A stretch of 64,000 nt of DNA from Cladocopium goreaui (GCA_947184155.2 CAMXCT020001116.1:1-64000), one strand, 5' to 3'; shown: positions 39,950 to 51,834, counted from the first letter of the stretch. Program-made: numbers and translations. The notes: generated by a model not told the origin, from the letters alone.

Positions 39950-41354
39950 CTGCTGGTCACACCCATCAAAAACGCTGCTGGTTTGGGGTGGATGAGCAAG
40001 ACCCTACAGACAACAACCAAGTCTGCTGAGGGGTTCTCGAATTCTGCTCTAGACCCAACTCATGAATTTTGGTGAGAATTTGCACAAACAAAGAAAGCCG
40101 TGCTTGACACGGGACATGTACACCACTGCATTGACCCCAAACTGACCAAAAAGATTCCCTCAAAGCCTCAAAGAAAGTAGCAAAGGAAGATCTGAAAATT
40201 ACAGGAAAATTCCGCACAACGAGTTTCGCAAAAAGTTGACTAGCCCTGGCATTTTAGCGGATTCTGTGTCACATACAACATCTGCAGAGCTAGCGGCTAG
40301 CTCTTGGAACATGTCTTTGTTAGATGCATGTATGTTGAGCCGATCCCACATAGAAAGCAGCCATGTGGCAGCGGGACAAAAATATGGGATCATTAAACTA
40401 AGCCCCTGAAATCATTTGGAAAGCAGCCATGCTTCAGATGGTCTCACCACGAAACACCCCGAAAGCCACCCCACCTGCTCGAGGGTCTTTGGAAAACCAT
40501 TGCAGCAGCCCAGGATGACATCGTCGGCATTGGGGCAGCAGTTTCCCTCCTGGATCGGCAGCGTATTCAACGGGTGCTCATGGAGTTCCAAGAAGTTGAC
40601 TGTGCCCCAAAACCTGACGTGTGATGCCCAATTTGACGGGTAACCCAGGTGCTGGCTGGGTCACAGCTGACACGGGTCCGCAGATGACACCAGTAAGGAC
40701 GTACTGTCGGTCAAATAATTCCCATTCGGTCAGCCATCGCAACGCGCGGATTGACTGCACACGCATGTGTGGTCAGAAATACCAAGTGACCAAGTAGATA
40801 CTTCGAAGAATAAAAATCATTTGCTCTGAAGTCCCATAGACAGCAAAGACATGCAAAGACTTGAGATTGCCCGTGCTGTTCTTCAGCGCGTGACTAGATG
40901 CGTGAAACAGGGATCTGGCCAGGAAAATGTGAAAGCCGAAAGAGAACAGACTCTTCGACGGGGAGCAAGGACGCATTGCTCTTGGATGACCCCATTCATG
41001 ATCAACAAATCGTGATTGGTCGTCCGGCCAATTTTTAAGAATACCGATATAACGAAATATCCGTGCATTCCAGCTCAGCTGCTGGCGCATCACCATGACG
41101 AATAACTCAACTCGCATTTATCACGAATCAATCCATTCTGCTTCAAAGAAAGGAAAAATAAATAAAGAACTGAAAGAAAAGAAAGAATAAGAAAGAACAA
41201 GAAAGACGGAGAGAGAGAGGAGGAGGGAGAGAAAGATAAAAAGGGGAAAGGGAGAAAGAGAAGGGGAGGGGAGAAACACAGAAAACTGAAAGAAAGAAAG
41301 AAAGAAACAAAGAAACAAAGAAACAAAGAAAGAAAAGAAAGAAAGAAAGAAAAA

Positions 41355-41386
<32 letters not shown>

Positions 41387-43832
41387 GGGAAAAAAAAGAA
41401 AGAAAGAGGGAAAAAAAGAAAGGAACAAAAGGAAAGAAAGGAAAGACAAGAAAGAAAAGAAGAAGGGAGAAGGAATACAGGAAAAGCCAGGAATGGACAG
41501 GAAAGAACAGGCATGGACAGGAAGAAAGCGTCATTTGGCACTGACAGACCCAATCCCCCGAGCGTCCTTGATCCCCACATCCACACATGCAGGATAGGCG
41601 CTGCAAGTCGTGCCGTTGACACCAGGAGACACCGCCGCCACGGCGGTTTTCGGTGTATCGTCGTCGGCTGCCCAATTGCTCTCAGCCTGGCGCTGAAAGA
41701 GCTCGAACGGTTGCGAGTTGCGGCTACCGTACTGGCAAAGCAATAGGTGCTTTGCACTTCGTAAAGTCAATAGAGTGAACGATTCATGATGATTCCTGAA
41801 ATTTTAAGAGCTTGATAACGTCCGCCCAGTAGTTTCACAGAAGTACAATGAGACAACTCCAAAATTTCTGACACTGGCCAGCAACACAAACAAGCACACC
41901 ATCCTGATGCATCTGCCTGCTTGATTCCGGAATGCACCAAAGACTGCTGCAAGCCGCTGGTGGCTGCTGCAGCCGCGTGCAGACCGGCGTCCATGGCATC
42001 AGTGGAGTCCTGGAGGCCACTGGCATCCGCCTGTTGCAGACCGCTGCCAGCCTTGGCCGCAGCAATTGCCTCTTGGGCAGCCTGGACGGCACCTCGCACG
42101 GAATGCGAACGAAATGTGCACTAAAGAGCACTGAAGAGTCAAGAACGACGGCAGGAGTTGCGCAAATCAGGCGCGCCATGCAGGGATGCAGTTGGTGGCT
42201 ATTCCGTAGTTCACACATGTGCAGGAACATTCAGAGAGATATTCAAAGAAACATTCATATCATATTCATATCACACTCGCCTTCTCCCTATCTTTTTGGA
42301 GATGCGTCGTATTTTCGAATTTTACATTCCAGAGCTCTCCTGTGGTGGTTAAGCGCTGTGTTTCCGCTTACGGGATTTCCCTGAGGCACATCCTCGGTTA
42401 AAACGGCCTTTTTTTTACCGCTTGGCAAGGTACATTGAATTATTGTTTACCGTTTTTGCGGCGAAAATTGTAAAAAGAATAAAAAAAGGAGCAAAAAAAA
42501 TACCAGCGCACAGTGGTAAAAATCATAAACAAGTACTGGCCTTCCTTGCTCTTTATGGCGCGCTGTTGTACAGTACAGGGAACATGTATAATGCCTCTGT
42601 TTGGAAAAAAACTCATTGAATCGTTTCAAAAATAGTTGTTTGAAACGAAATAATCCGGCGTGCTATCGTCTATCTTGACATTCGCGTGACGCCTTCTGAC
42701 CTGCACACAGGGGCAGCAACTGCCGCTGCAACGGAACTTCAAATACCATACCATCAAGTGTACCGGCACACATGAACTTCAAGCAGCGTAGCATGCAGTG
42801 CGCTAGCACACATGCACTTCAAGTAGCGTAGCATCAAGCCCACCAGTACATGCGATCCAAATAGCGTAGCATCAAGTATGTGTGCCAGCGCAAATGAACT
42901 TCAAACGCCGTAACACCGTAGCTTACTTACCGTAGCATCAAGTGTACCAGTGCATGTGAGCATCTGAACTTCAAGCAGCGCAGCATGGAGTTCGCCAGCG
43001 CACATGAGCTTCGAGCAGCGTAGCATCCAGGATGTGTGTCACTGCACATGAACTGCAAGTATTGTGGCATCAAGCATGCGTACCGGTGCATGGGAACTTC
43101 CAGTAGCATTGCTGTGCCAGCGCGCATGAACTTCAAGTAGTGTATTTTCTATATCAGAAAATTGTTTTTTTCATACCTGTGCTATTTTTCAGATCATACT
43201 GAAAGGATTTGTAGAGTTGATGTATCTCAGGCTTGCTATATTCCTACATCATCGCCTAACAATCTTTTCTTGCATTTTCACTCTATTGTTCGCTCCAAGT
43301 ACCCCCTTTTCTTGTCAAATCATCCTTTTTCGCTTCAATGCCTTACTTTCGCTTCAAGTTTCGCCTGTTGTTTCCTTTTTGGGGTTCATCACCTTCGGTT
43401 CTTTTCTGGTTCCTTGCGTGTCATGTCCGTCCTTTCGTTTCAATTCATTTTTTCTGTTGCGAGTCTTGACTTTCGTTTCAAGTCTATCCTTTCGTTTCGA
43501 GTCACACATCCTCCTTGTGTTTCAATTCTATCCATGTATTTCAAGTTATCCGTAGAGCTATCCCTTTCAGTTTGAAGCCTAAGAAAATGCCAGGCATCGC
43601 GGTAGAAAACGGTAAACATCGAAAAGTTGTTGCGCTCTGTTCCTGAAGGATATGCGGAACAAAATATACAGCATGCATACATACATACAGACAGACAGAC
43701 AAACACACAAACATACACGCAGACATACATACATACAGACAGAGACAGACAGACAGACAGACAGATAGACAGACAGACAGACAGAGACAGACAGATACAG
43801 ACAGACAGATACATACATACACATACATACAT

Positions 43833-43863
<31 letters not shown>

Positions 43864-44662
43864 TACAGTCATACAGACATACAGACATACGGACATACAG
43901 ACATACAGACATACAGACATACAGACATACAGGCATACAGGCATACAGACATACAGACATACAGGCATACAGGCATACAGGCATACAGACATACAGACAT
44001 ACAGGCATACAGACATACAGACATACAGACATACATACATACATACATACATGCATTACATTACATTACATTACATTACATTACATTACATTACACATTA
44101 CATTACACATTCCATTACATTACACATTACATTACACATTCCATTACATTACACATTACATTACATTACATTACATTACACATTACATTACATTACATTA
44201 CATTACATTACATACATTACATACATTACATACATTACATACATTACATACATTACATACATTACATACATTACATACATTACATACATTACATTACATT
44301 ACATTACACATTACATTACACATTCCATTACATTACACATTACATTACACATTACATTACATTACATTACATTACACATTACATTACATTACACATTACA
44401 TTACATTACATTACATTACACATTACATTACATTACATTACATTACATTACATACATTACATACATTACATACATTACATACATTACATACATTACATAC
44501 ATTACATACATTACATACATTACATACATTACATACATTACATACATTACATACATTACATACATTACATACATTACATACATTACATACATTAATACAT
44601 TACATACATTACATACATTACATACATTACATACATTACATACATTACATACATTACATACA

Positions 44663-44693
<31 letters not shown>

Positions 44694-47600
44694 CATACAT
44701 ACATACATACATGTGAAAGTGATATGAACCACTAACACACTGGCAGCTGTTTCCCAAAAGATGAATTCACCTTGTCCCCAAAGATGTTGATACCTATGAA
44801 TCCCTGTCCAATTCCTTTTTAACCACAGTAGTCAATTGGAATCCCTGTCACAACCAGAAGATACTGTTGGGAGACGCCTGTCTCCAAAACTGGTTTTGGA
44901 TCCCCGTCCCACCAATGCCGCAGCCAAGCTATGGCTTTTGTCACACGGAGCGCTCCCTCTCCACTCCTCACTTATGGCGCTCGGGCCTAGATGATATGGC
45001 CGCGGGGTCAAACATCTCAGTACATAGCAGCTCAAGTCAAGGCATGCTGTGACCCACATGGAATTGTTGACAGTTCACAGTCCCCTATCTAAGATGTTGA
45101 CTTGAGCACATTAGGTGAGGTCTTCTGCGATTGGATCCACAAGATGGCTTGTTTACGGTGTGCATTGTATCTAAGAACTTATTCTTCATCATAGATTTGA
45201 AATTGGCCTGATGCCAGACATGTACGAAGTAGCGTTGAGTCCATTGCTTTGGTGAGTGCATCTGCTAGCATTGATGTTGTGGGAACCCAGCGGAAATGAC
45301 AGTGTTCGGAACATCTTTCCTCGAGTAGCAGCACCTCTAGGGTAGCGCGTCTTCACATGCAGGCATAGCTCGTCGAGTCACGAGATCGAGCAACGATTTA
45401 CAATCTGTGCAAATGACAGCTTGTGGAAGCTGCCTGAGACAGGGGTTGGTAACTGTCCCATTTTGGGTATATTGGACATCACCTTATAGTAGCCATTATA
45501 GACCATATACTACATGGTTGGGTGATGTTCAATGGGGACATTTAATGACCCATGTGAGACCAGCGGCAGGATCTCTCCAATTGAACTTGGAAATCATGGC
45601 GCGTCCCCACATGAGTCTAATCCATCCTGGTTTATCTACGCTCTTACTCATGGAATATGCTTCAGCGGATAAAGTGGATCGAACAACACGGGATATCTTC
45701 CTTGAAGTCCAATTCAGTGGTGTTATAGGTGCTGGTTTATTCCTATTGAGGTCTTTATTTGTTGCACAGATCAATGTTCCCTGAAAGGATGCAAGGTTCG
45801 AAGGTCCTGCAAATGAAGCATCACCAAGGATATGTGTGTAGCTTCTTCTTTGGGAATTGCATTGAAATATTTTTTGACATCTCGGTGTTCCTGGGCCTCT
45901 CGAAGCACACGGTTAGCCATCAACATTGTCTCAATGGTTGGATGTGACATTTGACATTGTACTTCTCCAAGTTTTGCTGCAATGTCAGGTCTGGTGTGAG
46001 TCACAGCGTATTGTAGGCTACCGATAATGCCTCGAAGTTTAGATAATTCATTAGCAGTTACTGCTTCCTGGGGCTGGAGCCCTCTATGTTTGGGGATCTC
46101 AAGAGTTAGAATGTTCATGATGTATTCTTCTTGGGAACATCGAATGGAGAAATCTGGTAATTGTTCACAATCAATGCCAGCAAATTTGAATTGACGGGTC
46201 TTGAAAGCTCCAAAAGGCAGTTTCTGCTGTAGTTGGTTGAGTGCATCTCGAAACACCTTGTCTCCACCTCCAATGCCGTCATCAACATGCATCCCTAGGA
46301 TTCCATGAAGAATTTCCCTGCCTTCTTTGTCAGTGGATTTCAGCATGTAGATACATGGGTCTGGTGGATGGCTTTGAAATCCCAGTGAGGTCAACTGCTT
46401 TCCCAGTTCCTTGAAGAAAAGTAGGGGTGCATCTACTCGACCGTAAATTTCCAAGGAGCTCACAGACCTGGTGATTACTCATGCCAAGCTTCTGGCGAAG
46501 TTCACTCGATGATTCCATTGCTAGGGGATTTTCTGAGTCGGCTTTGCCCCTCAGAAAGGCTGTAGTGATATCAAATGATATCAGCTCATACTGGGAACTC
46601 GCCACGCACTGTAGGATTGTTGCTCTTCCTTCCTTACTTAGCGTGGGACTGTCACGAGCCACTTCGGTTAGTTTTGGGTCTAAATAGCCGAGAACAACGA
46701 GACGCGCTTTTGCTTTCTTGCTACCATGGTCATCACTTTTCCATTTTAAAATCCAACGTGACCTCAGGATCTGGTCTGGGTTCATTTTTCAAGAAGGATG
46801 GGTCTTATGGCATTAGTCTGTAACCAACATGATAATTCCTTTTCTTTAGCTAGGCTGAATAAGCGCTTTTCCTCTGGCGTGAGAGTCTTCAGTGCAACTT
46901 CAGCTCTGGCACGTTTTCCTGCGGCGGCTACGCAGGACATGTTGGAAATGTCTGATTCTCGAGACCAGGCTTCCAGGATTTTGGCTGACACTGGAATCTC
47001 CAGGTAAAAGGCTTGTTCTTCACATGGTTCCAACGGCGCCTGAACATACGGCAGATTATCTTCCATCATGAGAATTGGAAATTCTAGGGATTCTTCCTTC
47101 GGTTGAGTTTCAGTTTCGGCCACGAATGTGTCAAAGTGGAACACGTTGTCTTCAATCTCTTGACAATTGGCAAAGTGTGCTGTCTCTGTATGTTCTTCAA
47201 GTGGTTGATGTTCAGCTTCAAGTTCTACGGTGTTATGTGGATCGGTGGTTGTTGGATGTTCTTCATTTCGATCATCAAGATCAATGGGTTCTTGGTTCTC
47301 ATGGTCACTGGGGGTTGAACTATCAAGAGTAATGGGAGTGTTCTCTCTTTCAGGTTGGGATATGGCAATACTGGGTGAATATGCACTGGAGTTGTCAACT
47401 TGTCTTTGGATGAAAACTTGTGGGCCTTCCGGGGCTGCTACGACTTCCTGGTTCGGCAAGGGCTGTTGGCCTTTGGGAACATGCGCATTGTCAGAATCCA
47501 TGAGGGCACCCTGGGAATTCCACTCTCTAAGACTGGTTGGTCTTATGTTTTCTGGGGGAGCTCGGATTATCTTATTTAAGTGGGATACCCATACTGTTGA

Positions 47601-50600
47601 CTGGCCCTCCTGCTGAATGACTTTTCCCGGTCCGTGCCACTTGCCGGCACCTTGTCTAGTCGATCTGGGGTTCCTAGACCAGTACATGACTGATTGTCCT
47701 GGGAGATATGGACCTCTTACGGGGCATGATCTTCTGAGCAGACGGTGCAAATGCAACGATCATGTCTGGTGTCAAGGATGCCTCCCAACAGCTTAAAGGC
47801 TCTCTTGCTGAAAAGGAAGGGCGTGTGACCCGGCACTACTTCGATGGCCAGCCACAGTCTGTTGCTGGTGGGATTGGATTGCAGGGGCAACAGCACACGC
47901 TTTTCACTGGTCAGTGACTGGTTGTTTCCAAAACGGAATTTGACACTACTGTGCATGCTCTTTACGTTGGATCGAAGGCTTTGTGGCATCTGTGTCATGA
48001 GATGTCCTAGGTTCTTAGTTCCTATGCAGCACCTGATCTAGACATCCTGCAATGGCGCTCCAAGCTGTCGCTGTCAGTGGTTCACGGACCGCCCCTTGTG
48101 GGGTTTAGGCTCCGCTGCCAGTGTGAAAGTGATATGAACCACTAACACACTGGCAGCTGTTTCCCAAAAGATGAATTCACCTTGTCCCCAAAGATGTTGA
48201 TACCTATGAATCCCTGTCCAATTCCTTTTTAACCACAGTAGTCAATTGGAATCCCTGTCACAACCAGAAGATACTGTTGGGAGACGCCTGTCTCCAAAAC
48301 TGGTTTTGGATCCCCGTCCCACCAATGCCGCAGCTAAGCTATGGCTTTTGTCACACGGAGCGCTCCCTCTCCACTCCTCACTTATGGCGCTCGGGCCTAG
48401 ATGATATGGCCGCGAGGTCAAACATCTCAGTACATAGCAGCTCAAGTCAAGGCATGCTGTGACCCACATGGAATTGTTGACAGTTCACAGTCCCCTATCT
48501 AAGATGTACATACATACATACATACATACATACCTACCTACCTACCTACCTACAGACAGACAGACAGACAGACACACATCACATCACATTACATTACATT
48601 ACATTACATTACACACACAGAGACATACATTACAGTAGAATAGAGTAGAATAGAATAGAATACAATACATTACATTACATTGCATACCATACATACCATA
48701 CATACATACCATACATACATACCATGCATGCATGCATGCATGCATGCATGCATGCATACATCACATTACATTACATTACATCACATCACATTACATTACA
48801 TTACATACAGGCAGACAGACATACAGACAAACAGACAAACAAGACAGACAGTACATTACATTACATTACATTACATTTCATTACATTACATTGCATACAT
48901 ACATACATACATACACATACATATGTATATATATATATTTATATATCCATCCAATTATTTTTATATTTAGTTATTTATGTATATAATATATCATGAAAAT
49001 ATTCTATTATACTATACTATATTTTATTATATCAAATTGTATTAAACTCTCTTATATTGTATATTATATATTGTATATTATGTTCTTGCTTTATATATTA
49101 TATATTATATATTATTCATTAAATATTATTTTTTATAAATTATAATATATATTATGTTTTATATAATATATTATATATTATATACTATATATTAAATATT
49201 ATATATTAAATATTTTATATCATATATTATATGGTCATTATTTATTGTATATTATATATTATATAATTATTATATATTATATTATTATATAATTATTATA
49301 TGTTATTTATTATATGTATAATCTATTATACATTATATATCAAATATTATATATTATATATTATATGTCAAAAAAATATACTATGTATCAAATATTATAT
49401 CTTGTATCTTGTATATTATGTATCATATATTCTATATATTGTATATTATACATAGTATAATATGTTTTATATTATAGATTATATACTATATATTATATAT
49501 TATATATTATGTATTATACATGATATATTTTATATTATATATCAAATATTATAAATTACATATTGTATATTATATTTTATATATTATACATGATATATTT
49601 TATATTATATATCAAATATTATATATTGTATATTATATATTGTATATTATATATTATATATTATATATTATATATTATATATATAATATTATATACTATA
49701 TATTTTATATATACTTTATTTTACATATTATATATTCCATATTGTACCATATCATATCATATTATATTATACTATGTTGTACTATATATTATCTTATATT
49801 TTATCAAATTAAATTATAATATATTGTATCATATTGTATTTGATTTTATTATATTGTATTATATTTCATTATCTTATATTACATTATATATTACATCATG
49901 TATATACATATTATGAAAAAAAAGCTGCCAACATCCCTGGTAGAGACAGCCAAAAAAATCGCGGAAAAAAAATAAAAATGGAAAAAAACTAGCAGCATCC
50001 GCGGTAATAAAAAAAATGTGAAATCAGAAGAAAAACGCACCCAATAATAGCAACATCCGGGGTTTAAAAAAAAAAACGATAAACATCGAACATGTTTATC
50101 AACAACCGCAGTAGAAGCAGTAAAATCGAAAAAGAATGTTCTTTCTTTTTTCCCTGCACGGGGACAAGCATCTACCCTACGCAAAAACACAGCCTGCTAA
50201 CCTGCTTAGGAGCTCTCAGTTCAGCAATACACTCCAGGTTCCCTCGGTTCCCCAATTCTGAGCCTGGGCAGAACTTGGGCCCTGTCATTGTCTCAGCATA
50301 TTTCATTGGCGCTGCCTTGGTGTAGGATGCCTCGCCGGTCAGCAGGCAGCCGCCATCCTTGGTTTAGAGCTGTCATGGGATGGGACAAAGCAGTGGGATT
50401 GTTGGGCCAAAATGGTTTGGTTGTTCCAAAGAGCAATAGTGTTGCAACCTATTGGCAACCTACTCACGGGATTGTGGCCAGAGTACTTGAAACGGGTATG
50501 TTATGTTGCGAAATCGCGATACCCCTGTCACCCATGAAAATCTAGCTGCTAGCACAGGTGCAAAAATAATGGTCCCAGGATCCGGCCAAAAGGTGAAATG

Positions 50601-51766
50601 CGAGCACTCGGGCACCACCTGGCAGCGCTGCTGGCACAGCTCCGCGCTGAACTCCACGGTACGCTCAGAGGCGTCCAACTTCACTGGGTCGGCATAGTAC
50701 ATGCCTGCCTCAGCGCCCCTCCGGTGTCGTGGATCCAAAATCACCAAATAAAATGCCGTTGGTAGATATTCATAGATATTCCATATAAGTCATATATATA
50801 TATAAGTCATATAAGCATCACATACATGTAGATGTGGATGATTGTCAGATGATATATTTGTCACAGCGCAGTACTAGTAGAAACGAGAAAAGGCAGTGCT
50901 TGCCCGCAGATTCTCGCGATGCTCAATCCCCTAGCTGCACGCTAGCCACCACCAGCCTGAAAGCAATTGCTGGTGGTCACATCGTCATCCACATCGTCAT
51001 CCGCCTGCCCACGGATACACATCTTTTGTTATGTGGCTTGGGTGTATGCAAATGTATGCAAGGGATACAAACAACGCTTGCTAAAAATAGCCCCACACCT
51101 ACCAATGATATTATAAGGCTGATACATCCACTACAGTCAGTCCATTGAAGTTGTCAAACATAGCCATATGGCTTCATGAAAAAGAAATATGATGGATGAG
51201 TTTCCTCCATGTCCAAGATTTGGGAATTGTTGAGCCATTGGAGTGATCAAACCGAAGTGGTTGTTTGATGGTATTCCAAATGGCATCCTCGCCCCAGGCC
51301 TCATCACCATCTTCAAGCGCTTGCAATCCAACGAAGCTTCCTGATGGGCAAGATGCAAGAAACTGTAGGGACGAAAGCGCTTCATCGGCACTGCAAAACT
51401 CCCAAGCGTCCAAACCCCGGCCAAACCAATGAGAGTGAAATTGCGATGCAAGTTTCCTACAGCAACCAATTGTTTTGAACTGATAATGAGAACAGGGGCA
51501 TGACAGCTTGGCTGCCCCATCGCAGCTTTGTGTACCAAAATCAGATAAAGGCAATTGCTAAAGCCGTCTCAAGCCGTTTTGGATCGTTTTCGCTGCGCCG
51601 AGCCACCGGACTTGCTTCGAAGTCCCACGCCTTTGGATCCGCTGAGCGCCAAGCCAGCCACAGCCACCAAGCCGAGAACCAGCAGCACACGGGAAGGGAA
51701 ACTCCAGGCACGTTGGGGCGCCGGGGAATCCTCCAAGAGTTCCTCCAAATCTGAATGGTGATCCAT
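39827..51766 (-). CDS. Gene B (span): signal-anchored PAN/Cys-rich protein
   Basis: A multi-exon minus-strand gene. Exons: 51570-51766 (signal anchor), 50583-50708 (PAN-like), 50202-50357, 41917-42120, 41556-41686, 40475-40613 and 39827-39949. From exon 2 to the stop all six joints keep the frame with these borders: phases 0, 0, 0, 2 and 0, with donors GA, GT, GC, GA and GT; only the join of exon 1 to exon 2 is unresolved. The product would be anchored in or secreted through the ER, with one PAN/apple-like unit and three Cys-rich units (CSAYPAC, CCPNADD..GCC, GGCCPT..GCC). PAN domains bind proteins or sugars; a cell-surface role is inferred. Introns carry an LTR element and microsatellites. 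Gene A is its tandem paralogue. Confidence 0.8.
40475..40613 (-). CDS. Gene B exon 6
   Basis: The AG|G acceptor GTCAG|GTTTTGG gives FWGTVNFLELHEHPLNTLP, then IQEGNCCPNADDVILGCC and NGFPKTLEQ, ending CAG|GTGGGG. One exon here corresponds to two exons of gene A (55031 and 54584-54628), which are split by an intron after the AEK residues. Confidence 0.82.
41143..41510. repeat. GAAA microsatellite
   Basis: Purine-only tract of GAAA, AAAGAAAG and GGGAGAAAG units, in the intron between exons 5 and 6 of gene B. Confidence 0.95.
41556..41686 (-). CDS. Gene B exon 5
   Basis: The AG|G acceptor CGCCAG|GCTGAG starts AESNWAADDDTPKTAVAAVS, then PGVNGTTCSAYPACVDVG and IKDARG, ending GG|GATTGG (GA donor, phase 2). 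The homologous sequence in gene A is PGVNGTSCSAYPACVTAG at 55194-55271, with the same GATTGG downstream. Confidence 0.8.
41917..42120 (-). CDS. Gene B exon 4, Ala-rich
   Basis: The acceptor CTCTTTAG|TGCAC gives CTFRSHSVRGAVQAAQEAIA, then AAKAGSGLQQADASGLQDST and DAMDAGLHAAAAATSGLQQ, ending AAGCAG|GCAGAT with a GC donor. 204 bp, phase 0 both sides. The probable helix AAQEAIAAAKAG parallels CQEAIDAANAAIDAAAAQ of gene A. Confidence 0.75.
42200..42740. other. Intron DNA of gene B
   Basis: Unassigned, AT-moderate sequence between exon 4 and the tandem repeat at 42.74 kb. Confidence 0.5.
42745..43140. repeat. Tandem repeat with GTAGCATCAAG box
   Basis: Seven or so diverged units of about 52-60 bp: CACATGAACTTCAAGCAGCG, then TAGCATCAAG and a variable GTGTACCAG-like part. 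Confidence 0.85.
43141..43670. other. T/C-rich intron DNA of gene B
   Basis: Pyrimidine-rich sequence with degenerate TTTCGTTTCAA units at 43320-43560. No exon seen. Confidence 0.5.
43671..44711. repeat. CATA / ACAGACAT / ATTAC microsatellite complex
   Basis: (CATACAGA)n and (ACAG)n to 44045, then (ATTAC)n, (CATTACATA)n and (CATA)n up to the left border of the LTR element. The same array resumes at 48508, right of the element. Confidence 0.97.
44712..45097 (-). repeat. 3' LTR of the copia-like element
   Basis: 386 bp direct repeat, plus-strand TGTGAAAGTGATATGAACCA to CCCCTATCTAAGATGT. It matches 48122-48507 with two mismatches by eye (near 44923 and 45004). The element reads on the minus strand, so this is its 3' LTR. 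Confidence 0.93.
45330..45774 (-). pseudogene. Copia RNase H
   Basis: Reads ITPLNWTSRKISRVVRSTLS and AEAYSMSKSVDKPGWIRLMW, the typical copia RNase H signature (SRKI..V..ST..AE..). Farther on, 45410 to 45340 gives VICTDCKSLLDLVTRRAMP with the conserved D. A frameshift separates it from the RT frame near 45775, and further breaks follow. Confidence 0.85.
45771..46785 (-). pseudogene. Copia reverse transcriptase (RVT_2)
   Basis: Two overlapping frames. The first (from 46785) has RSRWILKWKSDDHGSKKAKA, RLVVLGYLDP and ELISFDITTAFLRGKA, the latter being the palm D. The second (to 45771) has HVDDGIGGGD as the HVDD form of the YVDD box, and LSKLRGIIGSLQYAVTHTRP, DIA. A frameshift near 46440 joins or breaks them. 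The enzyme would not be made intact. Confidence 0.92.
46782..47756 (-). CDS. Copia integrase C-terminal region and linker
   Basis: 324 codons. It starts after the deleted integrase core: LPGQSVMYWSRNPRSTRQGA, GKWHGPGKVIQQEGQSTVWV, SHLNKIIRAPPENIRP, the C-terminal beta-domain common in these copia polyproteins. A long acidic, low-complexity linker leads to the RT. The frame is open, but the N-terminal zinc and catalytic parts are absent. Confidence 0.82.
   Translation of the reverse strand: MHLHRLLRRSCPVRGPYLPGQSVMYWSRNPRSTRQGAGKWHGPGKVIQQEGQSTVWVSHLNKIIRAPPENIRPTSLREWNSQGALMDSDNAHVPKGQQPLPNQEVVAAPEGPQVFIQRQVDNSSAYSPSIAISQPERENTPITLDSSTPSDHENQEPIDLDDRNEEHPTTTDPHNTVELEAEHQPLEEHTETAHFANCQEIEDNVFHFDTFVAETETQPKEESLEFPILMMEDNLPYVQAPLEPCEEQAFYLEIPVSAKILEAWSRESDISNMSCVAAAGKRARAEVALKTLTPEEKRLFSLAKEKELSCWLQTNAIRPILLEK
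47717..47998 (-). pseudogene. Copia protease remnant
   Basis: Reads VKFRFGNNQSLTSEKRVLLP, LAIEVVPGHTPFLFSKRAF and KLLGGILDTRHDRC, the C-terminal half of a retroviral-type aspartic protease (PGxTPFL.SK..LK.LG..LD). The catalytic DTG half and gag are missing. Confidence 0.75.
48122..48507 (-). repeat. 5' LTR of the copia-like element
   Basis: Second copy of the 386 bp direct repeat. On the minus strand it ends TTTCACA, followed by CTGGCAGCGGAG (primer binding site). Confidence 0.93.
48508..48945. repeat. CATA / CCTA / ACAG / ATTAC microsatellite
   Basis: Continuation of the array at 43671-44711 beyond the LTR element, with CATACATA, CTACCTAC, CAGACAGA, TTACATTACA and GCATGCAT tracts. Confidence 0.97.
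48946..49915. repeat. AT-rich TATATTATA repeat
   Basis: Nearly pure A/T sequence of TATATTATATA and TTGTATATTA units, almost no G or C, in the intron of gene B. Confidence 0.95.
49916..50090. repeat. A-run repeat with GCAACATCC box
   Basis: Four degenerate units of about 45 bp: an A-run, then GCCAACATCCCTGGT, GCAGCATCCGCGGT or GCAACATCCGGGGT. Confidence 0.75.
50202..50357 (-). CDS. Gene B exon 3
   Basis: The AG|G acceptor CCAAG|GATGG begins DGGCLLTGEASYTKAAPMKY, then AETMTGPKFCPGSELGNRGN and LECIAELRAPKQ, ending CAG|GTTAGC. 156 bp, exactly 52 codons. It completes the PAN-like unit (FWP-DGGC) and is homologous to exons at 60345-60390 and 58046-58122 of gene A (DGGCLLTGEAS; KVGPKFC). Confidence 0.85.
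50583..50708 (-). CDS. Gene B exon 2, PAN/apple-like
   Basis: The AG|G acceptor GCTGAG|GCAGG begins AGMYYADPVKLDASERTVEF, then SAELCQQRCQVVPECSHFTF and WP, ending at a GA donor (CCG|GATCCT). 42 codons. The C..RC...P.C..F.F pattern with the following DGGC is the PAN/apple signature. Confidence 0.85.
51200..51420 (-). CDS. Candidate extra exon of gene B
   Basis: The minus strand reads SADEALSSLQFLASCPSGSF and VGLQALEDGDEAWGEDAIWN, protein-like and open, between the signal-anchor and PAN exons. Borders were not fixed, and another frame is also open here. Confidence 0.3.
51570..51766 (-). CDS. Gene B exon 1, signal anchor
   Basis: ATG at 51766: MDHHSDLEELLEDSPAPQRA, then WSFPSRVLLVLGLVAVAGLA and LSGSKG. 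A short acidic cytosolic tail, a basic residue and an 18-residue hydrophobic helix indicate a type II anchor or uncleaved signal. The donor is not certain (GGC|GTGGGA would give phase 0). Confidence 0.7.
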
Positions 51767-51834
51767 CGCCAAACCTGAGCCGGGTCACTTGAACGACCGG
51801 TTCAACATACCAAGGTCACAATATCAGGGGAAGT

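Larger units (their letters stand above)
44712..48507 (-). mobile_element. Copia-like LTR retrotransposon, young and internally deleted
   Basis: 3.8 kb, with two near-identical 386 bp LTRs and an interior that reads, on the minus strand, protease end, integrase C-terminal region, reverse transcriptase, RNase H: the Ty1/copia order. A primer binding site-like TGGCAGCGGAGCC lies two bases inside the 5' LTR (about 48106-48119). The flanks on both sides are ACATACATACA, so it inserted in a CATA array and the target duplication is ambiguous. The integrase core and gag are missing, and the frames are broken. It lies in the intron between exons 3 and 4 of gene B, in the same orientation as that gene. 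Confidence 0.93.

Noticed and set aside
43541-44716. Open frames of CMYVCMSVCLYV or ITLHYITLHYI type
   Set aside because: ACAGACAT and ATTACATAC microsatellites.
43671-48940. Genomic rearrangement joining two separate CATA arrays
   Set aside because: The simplest reading is one array split by the LTR element, since the array types on both sides match and the element borders are exact.
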